Counted from the first letter of the stretch, positions 45,689 to 54,596 are shown. The stretch: 64,000 nt of DNA from Tolypothrix bouteillei VB521301 (GCF_000760695.4 NZ_JHEG04000001.1:813824-877823), one strand, 5' to 3'. A program made the numbers and translations. The notes: generated from the letters alone by a model not told the origin.

Positions 45689-46891
45689 TCAAACCTCACA
45701 GATTCGTTTTAGTGCCTTAACCACATAATTTTGCTCTTGCTCAGTCATTTGATGGAACAATGGCAAAATTATAGAACGCTCTTGAGCTTGTTCGCTTTCA
45801 GTTAAGCGCTGACACTTTCCCTTTTGGCAATCACAGTTATGGCGATCGATTCCACACAACCAATTTTCTCTCTTGTAAGCACTTTCGCGATGAGCGCACA
45901 TAATTCCACGTCGTGTTGAAATACCTGCATCTAACATTGCCTGCATGACTTGCACTTGGTCACATCGCTCCGGTAACCTCACACAATAGCTTTGCCAATT
46001 ACTTCTCACCCATCTAGGCTCTGTCGGTAATTTCAACCCTGGTACATCTGCCAACAATTCCTGATATCGCTGTGCTAAGTAACGACGACGTTCCACAATT
46101 TCCGGTAACCGCTTCAGCTGTTCGCGCCCCACTGCGGCTTGGATATCGGTCATGCGATAGTTGTAACCCAACATGGGGTAAGACTCGAAAATAACTTGCT
46201 TGGCACCATGACGCACTGTATCGGGAACGCTCATCCCATGTTGTCGCCAAAGGCGAAACAGCTTATCCCATTCAGGATTGTTTGTAGTTATCATCCCACC
46301 ATCACCAGTGGAAATAACTTTACGGGGGTGGAAAGAGAAACAAGCGATATCCCCATGGGGTTTGCCAATTTTTTCCCATTGTCCATCCCAAAGAATTTCA
46401 CTGCCGATCGCACAAGCAGCATCTTCAATCACTGGCAACTCGTAATGACGGGCAATATCCAGTATGGCTTTTAAGTTACAAGGCATCCCCATCTGATGAA
46501 CAATGAGAATAGCACGAGTGCGCTCGCTAATTGCCGATTCAATTAATAGCGGGTTAATGTTATATGTCTGCGGTTCAATATCTACAAAGACGGGGACTGC
46601 ACCGCAGTAACGAACACTATTAGCAGTAGCGATATACGAATGACTGACAGTAATCACCTCGTCCCCAGGCTGAACACCTACAGCTAATAGTGCGAGGTGC
46701 AGTGCCGTGGTGCAATTAGACACAGCACAAGCATAATTTGCCCCCACATATGCTGCAAACTCCTGCTCAAATGCAGCAACTTCCGGTCCTTGAGTCACCC
46801 AACCGGATAAGATCGGGCGCTTAGCTGCCTCAGCTTCTTCTTCACCCATCCACGGTTTGGCAATGGGAATATTCTGTATTTTCTCAGACAT
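45689..46891 (-). CDS. DegT/DnrJ/EryC1/StrS aminotransferase for a nucleotide sugar
   Basis: This 400-aa PLP enzyme transfers an amino group from glutamate to a keto sugar nucleotide. Family motifs are GNxTTALHLAL in the form SNCTTALHLALLAVGV, PVIEDAACAIGSE, and the PLP lysine in FSFHPRKVISTGDGG (Lys about residue 191). An odd Cys-rich stretch near the C-terminus (CGIDRHNCDCQKGKC) has four cysteines. It overlaps the NAD-epimerase gene by 8 bp, so the two are translated together; a 4-keto or 3-keto sugar from the epimerase family member is a plausible substrate. Confidence 0.92.
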   Translation of the reverse strand: MSEKIQNIPIAKPWMGEEEAEAAKRPILSGWVTQGPEVAAFEQEFAAYVGANYACAVSNCTTALHLALLAVGVQPGDEVITVSHSYIATANSVRYCGAVPVFVDIEPQTYNINPLLIESAISERTRAILIVHQMGMPCNLKAILDIARHYELPVIEDAACAIGSEILWDGQWEKIGKPHGDIACFSFHPRKVISTGDGGMITTNNPEWDKLFRLWRQHGMSVPDTVRHGAKQVIFESYPMLGYNYRMTDIQAAVGREQLKRLPEIVERRRYLAQRYQELLADVPGLKLPTEPRWVRSNWQSYCVRLPERCDQVQVMQAMLDAGISTRRGIMCAHRESAYKRENWLCGIDRHNCDCQKGKCQRLTESEQAQERSIILPLFHQMTEQEQNYVVKALKRICEV

Positions 46892-47858
46892 TGCTTGTTT
46901 CCTTTGTCAGCTTTTGTTCCTGCCACCAATTAACCAAACGAGCCAATCCTTCTTCCAGAGACACTTGTGTCTCAAAGCCCAGCAATTTTTTGGCTTTACT
47001 AACATCTGCCAGTCGGCGCTGCACGGGGTTCACTTTACGTTCCGGACCGTATTCTGGTTTTAGATCTGACCCCATCACTTTAGCCAAACTATAAGCCAGG
47101 TCATTTAAACTAGTTTCAACACCACTTGCAACATTAAAGACCTCATCTGTAACATCCGCTTTCGCAGCCAAAATGTTAGCTCTAGCAATATCTTCAATGT
47201 AAACAAAATCCATGGTTTGCTTGCCATCCCCAAAAATCAAGGGTGGCTGACCTGCGGCAATGCGATCCATCCAGCGAATCAGAACTTCAGTGTATACACC
47301 GTGAATATCCATGCGCGGACCGTAAACGTTGAAGTAGCGCAACCCTACGTAGTTCAAACCGTACATATCATAGAAACTGCGTAACAAACCCTCATTAAAT
47401 GTTTTAGCTGCGCCATAGAGGGTGCGGTTATTATAGGGGTGATGGGATTCTGTCGTCGGAAATTCTTCTGCCATACCGTAAATGGAAGCAGATGAAGCCG
47501 CAACTACCTTTTTTACCCCTGCCTTGACTGCTGCTTCCAAGACATTAAAAGTACCATCTGCAAGTACTTCCAACGCCAGACGCGGTTCTTCAGCACATTG
47601 AGTGATGCGAATAGCTGCTTGATGAAAGACGACATCCACACGTTGCATGACGTCATCTAAGAGTTCGCGATCGCGAATATCACCTTCAACAAGAACTACG
47701 TGACCGTTTTCTCTTGCCCAAGCTAAGTTCTCGCGTCGCCCGCGTGTAAAGTTGTCTACAATAACGATCTCGGAAGTTCCCTCTTTAACTAGCAGATCGG
47801 CTATGTGCGATCCAACCAAACCTGCTCCACCTGTAATCAAGACTCGTTTATTTGGCAT
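46884..47858 (-). CDS. NAD-dependent sugar epimerase/dehydratase
   Basis: This 324-aa extended short-chain dehydrogenase has the nucleotide-binding motif LITGGAGLVGSHIADLL and the catalytic Tyr-x3-Lys in TLYGAAKTF, with Ser in SSASIYG upstream. It acts on a nucleotide sugar, as a C4 epimerase or a dehydratase making a keto sugar. Overlaps with both neighbours (8 and 11 bp) tie it to the aminotransferase and the formyltransferase-like gene. The exact reaction is not decided by sequence. Confidence 0.92.
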   Translation of the reverse strand: MPNKRVLITGGAGLVGSHIADLLVKEGTSEIVIVDNFTRGRRENLAWARENGHVVLVEGDIRDRELLDDVMQRVDVVFHQAAIRITQCAEEPRLALEVLADGTFNVLEAAVKAGVKKVVAASSASIYGMAEEFPTTESHHPYNNRTLYGAAKTFNEGLLRSFYDMYGLNYVGLRYFNVYGPRMDIHGVYTEVLIRWMDRIAAGQPPLIFGDGKQTMDFVYIEDIARANILAAKADVTDEVFNVASGVETSLNDLAYSLAKVMGSDLKPEYGPERKVNPVQRRLADVSKAKKLLGFETQVSLEEGLARLVNWWQEQKLTKETSNV

Positions 47859-48828
47859 TTTCTTTTAACCTGATTATTTCCTGTTCCAGAGTTTGAATGC
47901 GTTCTAGTAGCTCAGATGCTCTGAGACCTAAAGTTGTTTTAACTGATTTAATGACGTTTGCTGCTGCTGTCTTTTCTTCACCTTCAAATTGAACTTCATA
48001 AATTCTCAGCACTCCATCACCTGTCAGCACATCAACATAACCTTCTTTTTTAGCTCGGTTGATGACTCGACCTGAGATGCGTCCTACATAGGAAGGAGGA
48101 TTCTTAACTATCTCGGCTTGCCATATTAACAATTTTCGCCCGAGTAAGTATGTATAAGCCCCAGGGAAGGGAAAGACTAATGCCCGAATCAGACAGTCTA
48201 TACTTCTTGTTGGTGCAGACCAATTAATTTCACCATCTTCAGGAAGGCGAGTACAACCATAGGTAGCTTCGGCACTATTTTGCTCAGTTCCTTGGTAACC
48301 TTGCAATAATTTAATAACCGTTTCTCCTAAATGCTGTTGCTGAATCTCATTTAACTGGTGATACAGATCGGCTACAGTATCGCGATCGCGAATGGGAATA
48401 AGCTTCTGAAATAGAATATTACCCCCATCTAGTTCAGCACTGAGCTTGTGAATTGTAATTGCAGCGCAAGGTTCATCATTGACAATTGCCCAATTAACAT
48501 TAGCGCGACCCCGATAATGCGGTAAGGGAGAATAATGAACATTGACAAAGGTAGACAATTCAATCAGATCTGGTGGCAGAATGTAGTTATATGATGAAAC
48601 CACCACACAATCTGGCTGAAATTTTAATACTAGCGATCTAATCTGCTTGGTGGAAGTTTCTGAAAAGATTGGAATACCTGCTTGGCAAGCAAAGTTAACT
48701 ACAGGATCGTCTGTCTTGGAATCGGAACTGACATTTCTGACTACCGCTTGAACGTGGCATTTAGAAGCTAAAGATTCTAAAGCACTTAAAGTGGTAATAC
48801 CCATTCCAATTAAAAGGACATTAGCCAT
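47848..48828 (-). CDS. formyltransferase-like enzyme, probable sugar N-formyltransferase
   Basis: About 326 aa from the ATG at 48828, which has GGTAGATGGGAA upstream; a longer frame would need a TTG. The formyltransferase core has the Asn-His pair in NVHYSPLPHYRG, ITIHKLSAELDGGNIL with the catalytic Asp, and a C-terminal Fmt-like domain plus a short coiled coil. These residues match 10-formyl-tetrahydrofolate-dependent transferases. Because it sits between an amino-sugar aminotransferase/epimerase pair and another aminotransferase, N-formylation of an amino sugar is likelier than Met-tRNA formylation. Substrate is inferred. Confidence 0.85.
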   Translation of the reverse strand: MANVLLIGMGITTLSALESLASKCHVQAVVRNVSSDSKTDDPVVNFACQAGIPIFSETSTKQIRSLVLKFQPDCVVVSSYNYILPPDLIELSTFVNVHYSPLPHYRGRANVNWAIVNDEPCAAITIHKLSAELDGGNILFQKLIPIRDRDTVADLYHQLNEIQQQHLGETVIKLLQGYQGTEQNSAEATYGCTRLPEDGEINWSAPTRSIDCLIRALVFPFPGAYTYLLGRKLLIWQAEIVKNPPSYVGRISGRVINRAKKEGYVDVLTGDGVLRIYEVQFEGEEKTAAANVIKSVKTTLGLRASELLERIQTLEQEIIRLKENAK

Positions 48829-48841
48829 TTCCCATCTACCT

Positions 48842-49843
48842 TTACAACAGTTGAACAAATTTCATTTCTGCATCGTTGGAAGATTGCCGCCAAATCACTT
48901 CTGCTGCTTTCAATCCTCCGGCTTGCAGGCGGATAATTGGTTCTGGTCCCACTGCTGATGGCAAAATCCCCATATGTCCTGGTTTTGGCTCAACTTCCGG
49001 GCATACAGGTATGTTGTGGGAGAAAAAGGCAGATCGATCTATGTCTCCCCAGTACTGAGCAACCAACGCTCCAGGCCAATATTTGGCGATCGCAGTTGCA
49101 TCTGTTGTAGAGAGTAGCGGTTCAAAGCGCGGCTGCAAAGCCACTAAGATAGCATCGTATGTTTTATCTGTAGGAGCTTCTGCCAAACTATCAACAGTAT
49201 CTACACTAGCACCAGCATTGACTAAACCCCGTTCGATAAAGGAACGAAAAGGGTTATCGCACAACAGCAAAATCTGACTTTTGTAGACCGCGATACCAGC
49301 GTCTAATAAAAGCTTTACCGCCATTATTCCCAAAAAGGAGAACACATCTACAGATAGATGCCGCTCGTTCACACCAACTACATTTATATTTTGCTGGCGA
49401 CAAGCTATCAAATCCACGTCTTCTGGTCTAAACTCCCAAGCCTCATACATTAACCCAATAACTGCATTTGGCTTCATCCAAGCAATCATCTCTGCGTTAA
49501 TAGGACGCACGTGACCGCTATTGGTAATGATGTCTGCTTGAGCGACAACATCTTTTGATTTATTTGTGAGAAATTCAATGCGATCTCTGACCCCTGCAAT
49601 TTCAGCTATTTGCTGTACTTCTGCTTTTACCTGTTCTACAGAACCATAACGACTGTCACGAGCGATCGCAAATACCTTGTCTGCTCCTGCCATTGCTGCC
49701 AAGACGGGCGTGACTGCATATGCTCCAGTTGCGGCTTCAGTCAGTACTGTCATGTTTTGAAGTTGCAAATTGCAGCCCTGAATTGCTTGCCGCATTAAAG
49801 TAACAAGGCGATGGGAATTTAAACCAGGACGAGTATCGGACAT
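48842..49843 (-). CDS. unrecognised Rossmann-type protein in the amino-sugar operon
   Basis: This 333-aa protein was not assigned to a named family. It has an apparent Rossmann region at residues about 30-140 (TEAATGAYAVTPVLAAMAGA, VFAIARDSRYGS, then ADIITNSGHVRPINAEM), like the NAD-binding half of 2-hydroxyacid or alanine dehydrogenases. A second nucleotide-binding-like region follows at about 190-260 (QILLLCDNPFRSFIERGLVN). The first segment lacks a clean GxGxxG. It abuts the aminotransferase gene (1-bp overlap) and precedes the formyltransferase. A sugar-modifying or cofactor-binding role is inferred from position only. Confidence 0.7.
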   Translation of the reverse strand: MSDTRPGLNSHRLVTLMRQAIQGCNLQLQNMTVLTEAATGAYAVTPVLAAMAGADKVFAIARDSRYGSVEQVKAEVQQIAEIAGVRDRIEFLTNKSKDVVAQADIITNSGHVRPINAEMIAWMKPNAVIGLMYEAWEFRPEDVDLIACRQQNINVVGVNERHLSVDVFSFLGIMAVKLLLDAGIAVYKSQILLLCDNPFRSFIERGLVNAGASVDTVDSLAEAPTDKTYDAILVALQPRFEPLLSTTDATAIAKYWPGALVAQYWGDIDRSAFFSHNIPVCPEVEPKPGHMGILPSAVGPEPIIRLQAGGLKAAEVIWRQSSNDAEMKFVQLL

Positions 49844-50949
49844 TAAACTTTTACCCCTCGAGCAATTTTGATACTATCCGCAACGGTATGAATTTGTGCT
49901 GCTGTCAGTTCAGCGTACATTGGTAGCGAAAGAACTTCTTTTGCCACTTGTTCTGAATGAGGAAAATCTCCCGGCTTGTATTCTAAGTATGAATAAGCTT
50001 CTTGTAGGTGTACTGGAATGGGGTAGTGAATCCCTGTTTGAATGCCTTGTTCCTGTAAACTCTGTTGCAGTGTATCGCGTTGCTGTAACGCGATCGCATA
50101 AACGTGATAAACGTGATGGCTGTAGGGCATAACAGTTGGAGTTGTCACACCCGCGCTTGCCAATAATTGGTCGTATAGCGCTGCGTGAGTTCTCCGTGCT
50201 TCAGTCCACTTATCTAAGTAGCGTAACTTCACCCGTAAAATAGCTCCTTGGATACCATCCATGCGATAGTTGTATCCCCTTAAAACATGGTGATATCTGC
50301 GTTCTTGTCCCCAGTCACGCAGCATTCGCATAGTCCGGGCATATTCGGGATTGCTGGTGACAACCATGCCTCCCTCTCCATAAGCACCCAAGTTCTTACC
50401 GGGATAAAAACTGAAACATCCTATATCACCCAGACTACCAACTCGTTGCCCTTTGTATTCTGCCCCATGAGCTTGAGCCGCATCTTCTATGACAACCAGG
50501 TTATAACGTCGAGCAATTTCCAGAATGGGCTCCATATCTGCTGGCTGACCGTACAAATGCACCGGCAAAATAGCTTTAGTGCGTTCGGTGATTGCTTGTT
50601 CGATTTGGGTAGTATCGATTGTATAGGAAACAGGGTCAATATCTACGAAAACAGGTCGGGCACCAGTATAATAAATTGCAGCAACGGTGGCAACAAAGGT
50701 GAAAGGTACGGTTATGACTTCGTCACCAGGACCAACACCAGCTGCTAGTAGTGCGAGGTGTAATGCACTCGTACCTGTATTGACAGCAATCCCGTAATCA
50801 GCCCCGCAGTAGCCGGAAAATTCCTTCTCTAAATTGGCTACCTCATCACCTAAAATAAATTGAGTGCTTTCCAGTACGTTGAGAACAGCAGAATTGATTT
50901 CTTCTTTAATACTGGTGTACTGAGCCTTTAAATCGACAAATGGAATCAT
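49843..50949 (-). CDS. DegT/DnrJ/EryC1/StrS aminotransferase (WlbE/WbpE-like)
   Basis: This 368-aa PLP enzyme has NTGTSALHLALLAAGVGPGD, VVIEDAAQAHGAEYKG, and the PLP lysine in FSFYPGKNLGAYGEGG (Lys about 185). It overlaps the oxidoreductase gene by 4 bp (ATGA) and resembles aminotransferases that work on 3-keto UDP-sugars together with a Gfo/Idh dehydrogenase. It should produce a 3-amino sugar nucleotide. The second aminotransferase in the locus (45689-46891) is clearly different in sequence, so two amino groups or two sugars may be made. Confidence 0.93.
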   Translation of the reverse strand: MIPFVDLKAQYTSIKEEINSAVLNVLESTQFILGDEVANLEKEFSGYCGADYGIAVNTGTSALHLALLAAGVGPGDEVITVPFTFVATVAAIYYTGARPVFVDIDPVSYTIDTTQIEQAITERTKAILPVHLYGQPADMEPILEIARRYNLVVIEDAAQAHGAEYKGQRVGSLGDIGCFSFYPGKNLGAYGEGGMVVTSNPEYARTMRMLRDWGQERRYHHVLRGYNYRMDGIQGAILRVKLRYLDKWTEARRTHAALYDQLLASAGVTTPTVMPYSHHVYHVYAIALQQRDTLQQSLQEQGIQTGIHYPIPVHLQEAYSYLEYKPGDFPHSEQVAKEVLSLPMYAELTAAQIHTVADSIKIARGVKV

Positions 50950-51983
50950 GCTGCTACCCTCGCTAAATCTAGTTCAACCAATCGACCTTGTCTCTTCATA
51001 GACTGTGAAGCCGCTTCAAGAATCCTGACGACTTGCAATCCTACTTCTCCGTCTGTAATGGGACGTTCGCCTTTGCGAATGCAATCGAGGAAGTGCAATG
51101 CTTCTACTCGAATTGCTTCTGTCATATCTAAATGCGGTGCCCACATATCTCCAGCGCGATAACCAATCAGCATCTGGTATACGCTCTCAGAATTGTCTTT
51201 GATTGTAATTCCTTTGTCGTAAATCTTGACTTTTTCACTGGGTTCTAAGTCATCGTAAACAATCATTTTTTGCGTACCGCCAATTAACGTGCGGCGTACT
51301 TTCACTGGTGCTAACCAGTTTACGTGGATATGAGCAATTAAATTACCTTCAAAGAATAATGTCAAGTAGGCAATATTTTCCGGTCCTCCAGAAACATGAC
51401 TCATACCCGTAGCAGAAACGGCATATGGTTGAGATGACAGTACATAGTTCATAATTGCAAGGTCGTGTACTGCCAAGTCCCAAATGACATTAACATCATG
51501 CTGAAATAGCCCTAAATTGACTCGAACAGAATCGTAATAGTAAATATCGCCTAACACTTTGTTGGCGATTAGTTCTCTCATTTTGCGTACAGCACTTGTG
51601 TACACAAAGGTGTGATCCACCATCAGCACTAAATTACGCCGTTCTGCTTCGTCGATCAGCCTCATGGCTTGATCGGAGGTGACTGTCATTGGCTTTTCAA
51701 CAAGTACGTGCTTGCCTGCTTGTAAAGCTGCCAATGCTAGGTCAAAATGTGTACTGACTGGTGTTGCGATCGCAACAGCATCGATTTTGGGGTCAGAAAA
51801 CATATCTCGGCAATCCGTCGTAACTTGGATAGAGGGATAGCGAGATTGTACCTTCGCCAGCAATTCTGGTTTAAAATCACTGACCATTCTCACTTGAGAA
51901 CCAGGAATTTCTGCAAAATTTCTTACTAAATTTGGTCCCCAGTAGCCATAGCCAATGACACCAATCTTGATGTTGCTTTCCAT
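50946..51983 (-). CDS. Gfo/Idh/MocA oxidoreductase (WlbA-like)
   Basis: This 345-aa NAD(P) enzyme has the N-terminal Rossmann motif GVIGYGYWGPNLVRNFAE and the family EKP motif in HVLVEKPMT. The C-terminal half includes SVRVNLGLFQHDVNVIWDLA with the substrate-site His-Asp in the NVIWDLAVHD region. WlbA-type members oxidise C3 of UDP-GlcNAc uronic acid, giving the keto sugar that a WlbE aminotransferase and a WlbB acetyltransferase then process. All three partners are present here within about 3.5 kb. Substrate is inferred. Confidence 0.92.
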   Translation of the reverse strand: MESNIKIGVIGYGYWGPNLVRNFAEIPGSQVRMVSDFKPELLAKVQSRYPSIQVTTDCRDMFSDPKIDAVAIATPVSTHFDLALAALQAGKHVLVEKPMTVTSDQAMRLIDEAERRNLVLMVDHTFVYTSAVRKMRELIANKVLGDIYYYDSVRVNLGLFQHDVNVIWDLAVHDLAIMNYVLSSQPYAVSATGMSHVSGGPENIAYLTLFFEGNLIAHIHVNWLAPVKVRRTLIGGTQKMIVYDDLEPSEKVKIYDKGITIKDNSESVYQMLIGYRAGDMWAPHLDMTEAIRVEALHFLDCIRKGERPITDGEVGLQVVRILEAASQSMKRQGRLVELDLARVAA

Positions 51984-52116
51984 GATTTATCACTCACTAT
52001 TTTATAAAAAATGAGACCTTTAGAGAAAGGTCTACAAAGCGCTCGGTAACCGTAGAAACAGGTAACTGTACGCAAATAAAACTTACTAAAGCCAGAAGCT
52101 TTTCAATTGAAAAAAA

Positions 52117-52716
52117 TCAAAAGCGTTTTGATGAACTTCTGCCCTCGATCTGCTTCAAGCCAATCGTTAATGCAACTCCAAGCATTCCCAGAAGGAAATT
52201 GTTTTCTGGAATGCGTTGGGGTTGTTTAACCGTAAATAAAGCATAATTTGCTTTCTCGTTTCCTAAAGTAAAAATGTCTTGGCTTTCCCCTCTAAAATTA
52301 GACCACCTCGTAATATAGTCATCTATTTTGTTGACTATATATAGCGATTGATTGCTAGCTATTATGCCTCTATAAGGAACTAAAACAGAGGAGCTATTGT
52401 TAACTTTTGACGGAACTGTAGGCTGGGTATTTAGCAACAATTCAATGCCATTAGCAACTTTTCTAGCTCCTTGTTGGTTGTTCCAAAAAGTAGGTGTATT
52501 AAAATCAGGATTGCTAGGGAAACCAAACAAGTTAAGAAAAGTATCAGATTTGAAGGTGATATCATAAGTAATGCCATCAGCTGTGAAGTTTTCAATTTTA
52601 CTGACATTACCCGTGCCATTGTAGATAATTTGAGCGGCTTGAGCAGGAGGAACAGTAGTTGTAATGGCAAAACTACTGATGATAGACATCACGCTACAGA
52701 CTAGTTTTGAATTCAT
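52117..52716 (-). CDS. secreted protein with PEP-CTERM-like sorting signal
   Basis: This 199-aa protein has a signal peptide at residues about 1-28 (ending PPAQAAQ), then a mature domain with FTADGITYDITFKSDTFLNL and about 120 residues of beta-rich sequence. The C-terminus has RIPENNFLLGMLGVALTIGL followed by a Lys/Arg-rich tail. This is the Pro-Glu-x, hydrophobic helix, basic tail plan of PEP-CTERM proteins, which are processed by exosortase; the motif reads PEN rather than PEP. No exosortase is in the window. It lies between the WlbB-like and WlbA-like genes. Confidence 0.78.
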   Translation of the reverse strand: MNSKLVCSVMSIISSFAITTTVPPAQAAQIIYNGTGNVSKIENFTADGITYDITFKSDTFLNLFGFPSNPDFNTPTFWNNQQGARKVANGIELLLNTQPTVPSKVNNSSSVLVPYRGIIASNQSLYIVNKIDDYITRWSNFRGESQDIFTLGNEKANYALFTVKQPQRIPENNFLLGMLGVALTIGLKQIEGRSSSKRF

Positions 52717-52757
52717 GAGTTGTCGTTAAGGCCTAGTTTTTAGGGTTTCTTGGCTGT

Positions 52758-53270
52758 TTAACTCAAGTGACTGGCTATCATTTCCAACTTTTGGCAGCGA
52801 TCGCGAACATCGCCTATTTTCTTAGCTGGTACTCCTACAACAATGGCGTAGTCAGGAACATCATCAGTAACAACAGCCCCTGCTCCAACAATTGCTTTTT
52901 CTCCAATTGTGACTCCAGGAAGAATGGTAGCATTACTTCCTATAGAAGCACCATGCTTGACCTTGGTTTTAACTACATACCAGTCATCAGCTGTTTTTAA
53001 AGTGCCATCCTCATTAGTAGCGCGGGGGTAAAGGTCGTTAGTAAACATTACCCCATGACCGATGAAAACTTCATCTTCGAGCATGACACCTTCACACAAG
53101 AAACTGTGTGATGAAATTTTACATCGACTGCCTACTTCAACATCTTTTTGAATTTCTACAAAAGCTCCTATCTTGGTGTCATTGCCGATGGTGCAACCGT
53201 AGAGGTTAACAAGGTTAGAGTGAAATATCTTAACATTTTCACCCAACTTTACATCATGATTTATTGCCAT
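52758..53270 (-). CDS. WlbB/WbpD-like N-acetyltransferase
   Basis: This 170-aa left-handed beta-helix enzyme has hexapeptide repeats from CTIGNDTKIGAFVEI to VTIGEKAIVGAGAVVTDDVP. The segment EDEVFIGHGVMFTNDLYPRA contains the family's sugar and acetyl-CoA site, including Asn-Asp-x-Tyr-Pro-Arg. It should acetylate the 3-amino group of a UDP-sugar made by the aminotransferase. Its start overlaps the end of the wzt-like gene by 10 bp. Substrate naming is by analogy to the 2,3-diacetamido-uronic acid pathway. Confidence 0.9.
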   Translation of the reverse strand: MAINHDVKLGENVKIFHSNLVNLYGCTIGNDTKIGAFVEIQKDVEVGSRCKISSHSFLCEGVMLEDEVFIGHGVMFTNDLYPRATNEDGTLKTADDWYVVKTKVKHGASIGSNATILPGVTIGEKAIVGAGAVVTDDVPDYAIVVGVPAKKIGDVRDRCQKLEMIASHLS

Positions 53271-54580
53271 TTATTCACCTTTTCATGACTAAATGTGATG
53301 GATTTGTGCGTTGTCCAAATAGAGTCTTCCAAATAAAGGCACTCATCAGATTGCCATGGATACTCTTGCCGCTCAATACTGTGCATGCTAACTTCAAACG
53401 GGCAAATTTCTCTGAGATTCTCAAGTAAAGTTTCGCTACGGCGTTCGGAAAACCATGTTGTTAAGGTATATGAACCCATGTAGAGCCGGAACTTTGGTAT
53501 TTCACACCTGAAAATAAAAGTTCCTGGCTCTCGATAAAAAGGAGCATCGGGTTCGGAAAACCAGAAAATACAAATAGGCTGTTGAAAAGCATTAACGACT
53601 TGAAAAGAGAACCACAGACTTTCATGAGGTTGAGTGACATGTAGGGCAAACTCAAAGATAATAGGTTTTCCCCAGCAGTGAATACCATCTCCTTCAGAAG
53701 TGTGTACTCGCGCCCAAGCTACATGATTGCCTGTTTTTGTTAAAGGAGCTTCGTAGTAAGCTAGTTGTTCGTCAGCAAGTTTTTGACCTGCAAGATATAA
53801 TTTTACTGCTTGTTCGGTATTCCCATCGTATTGAACTTGTCCTTTAGAAAGGAGTATGCATCGCTTGGTCAGTTGGGCAATAGCCTGCATGCTATGGCTG
53901 ACAAATAAGACTGTCCGCCCTTCTTTTGTTGCGACATCTCCCATTTTTCCAAGACATTTCTTTTGAAATGCTGAATCTCCCACCGCTAGGACTTCATCTA
54001 CAATCAAAATTTCAGGCTCTAAATGAGCAGCAACGGAAAAAGCAAGACGCACATACATCCCAGACGAATAACGTTTTACTGGCGTGTCTAAAAACTTTTC
54101 TACTTCGGCAAAAGCAACAATTTCATCAAATTTCTTCTCGATTTCAAATTTGCTCATACCCAAAACAGAACCGTTCAGGTAGATATTCTCTCGCCCGGTG
54201 AGTTCCGGGTGAAAGCCCGTACCAACTTCCAGTAAACTTGCGACTCGTCCTTGGATAGTGATTCTTCCGTTTGTTGGTTCGGTAATTCTGCTTAAAACTT
54301 TAAGCAGTGTTGATTTTCCTGCACCGTTGCGTCCAATCACACCGATGGCTTCACCTTGTGAAATTTCAAAACCAACATCCTTCAATGCCCAAAACTCTTC
54401 ACGAGTAGCATTAAGTACTTTTTTCTCAGAAGGTTTGAGAAAGCTTTTAGCGAGAGTCTTAGCTCCTGTAGCAATGACATCTCGCAGAGCTTTATAACGG
54501 TAGCGACTGGTATTTTCTTCCTGGTGGCTGATGATATATTTTTTACTTAGATTTTCTACGCTAATAATTGTGTCAGACAT
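53261..54580 (-). CDS. wzt: polysaccharide ABC exporter ATPase with C-terminal carbohydrate-binding domain
   Basis: This 439-aa protein has an AAGGAG ribosome-binding site. The nucleotide-binding domain (1-255) has Walker A GRNGAGKSTLLKVL, signature YSSGMYVRLAFSV and Walker B ILIVDEVLAVGD. The C-terminal part (about 280-435) corresponds to the Wzt-C beta-sandwich that recognises the finished glycan end in some exporters. It energises export of a lipid-linked polysaccharide across the inner membrane with the Wzm partner encoded just upstream (16 bp gap). Confidence 0.94.
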   Translation of the reverse strand: MSDTIISVENLSKKYIISHQEENTSRYRYKALRDVIATGAKTLAKSFLKPSEKKVLNATREEFWALKDVGFEISQGEAIGVIGRNGAGKSTLLKVLSRITEPTNGRITIQGRVASLLEVGTGFHPELTGRENIYLNGSVLGMSKFEIEKKFDEIVAFAEVEKFLDTPVKRYSSGMYVRLAFSVAAHLEPEILIVDEVLAVGDSAFQKKCLGKMGDVATKEGRTVLFVSHSMQAIAQLTKRCILLSKGQVQYDGNTEQAVKLYLAGQKLADEQLAYYEAPLTKTGNHVAWARVHTSEGDGIHCWGKPIIFEFALHVTQPHESLWFSFQVVNAFQQPICIFWFSEPDAPFYREPGTFIFRCEIPKFRLYMGSYTLTTWFSERRSETLLENLREICPFEVSMHSIERQEYPWQSDECLYLEDSIWTTHKSITFSHEKVNKWQ

Positions 54581-54596
54581 CTGCTTTACTCCTTAA

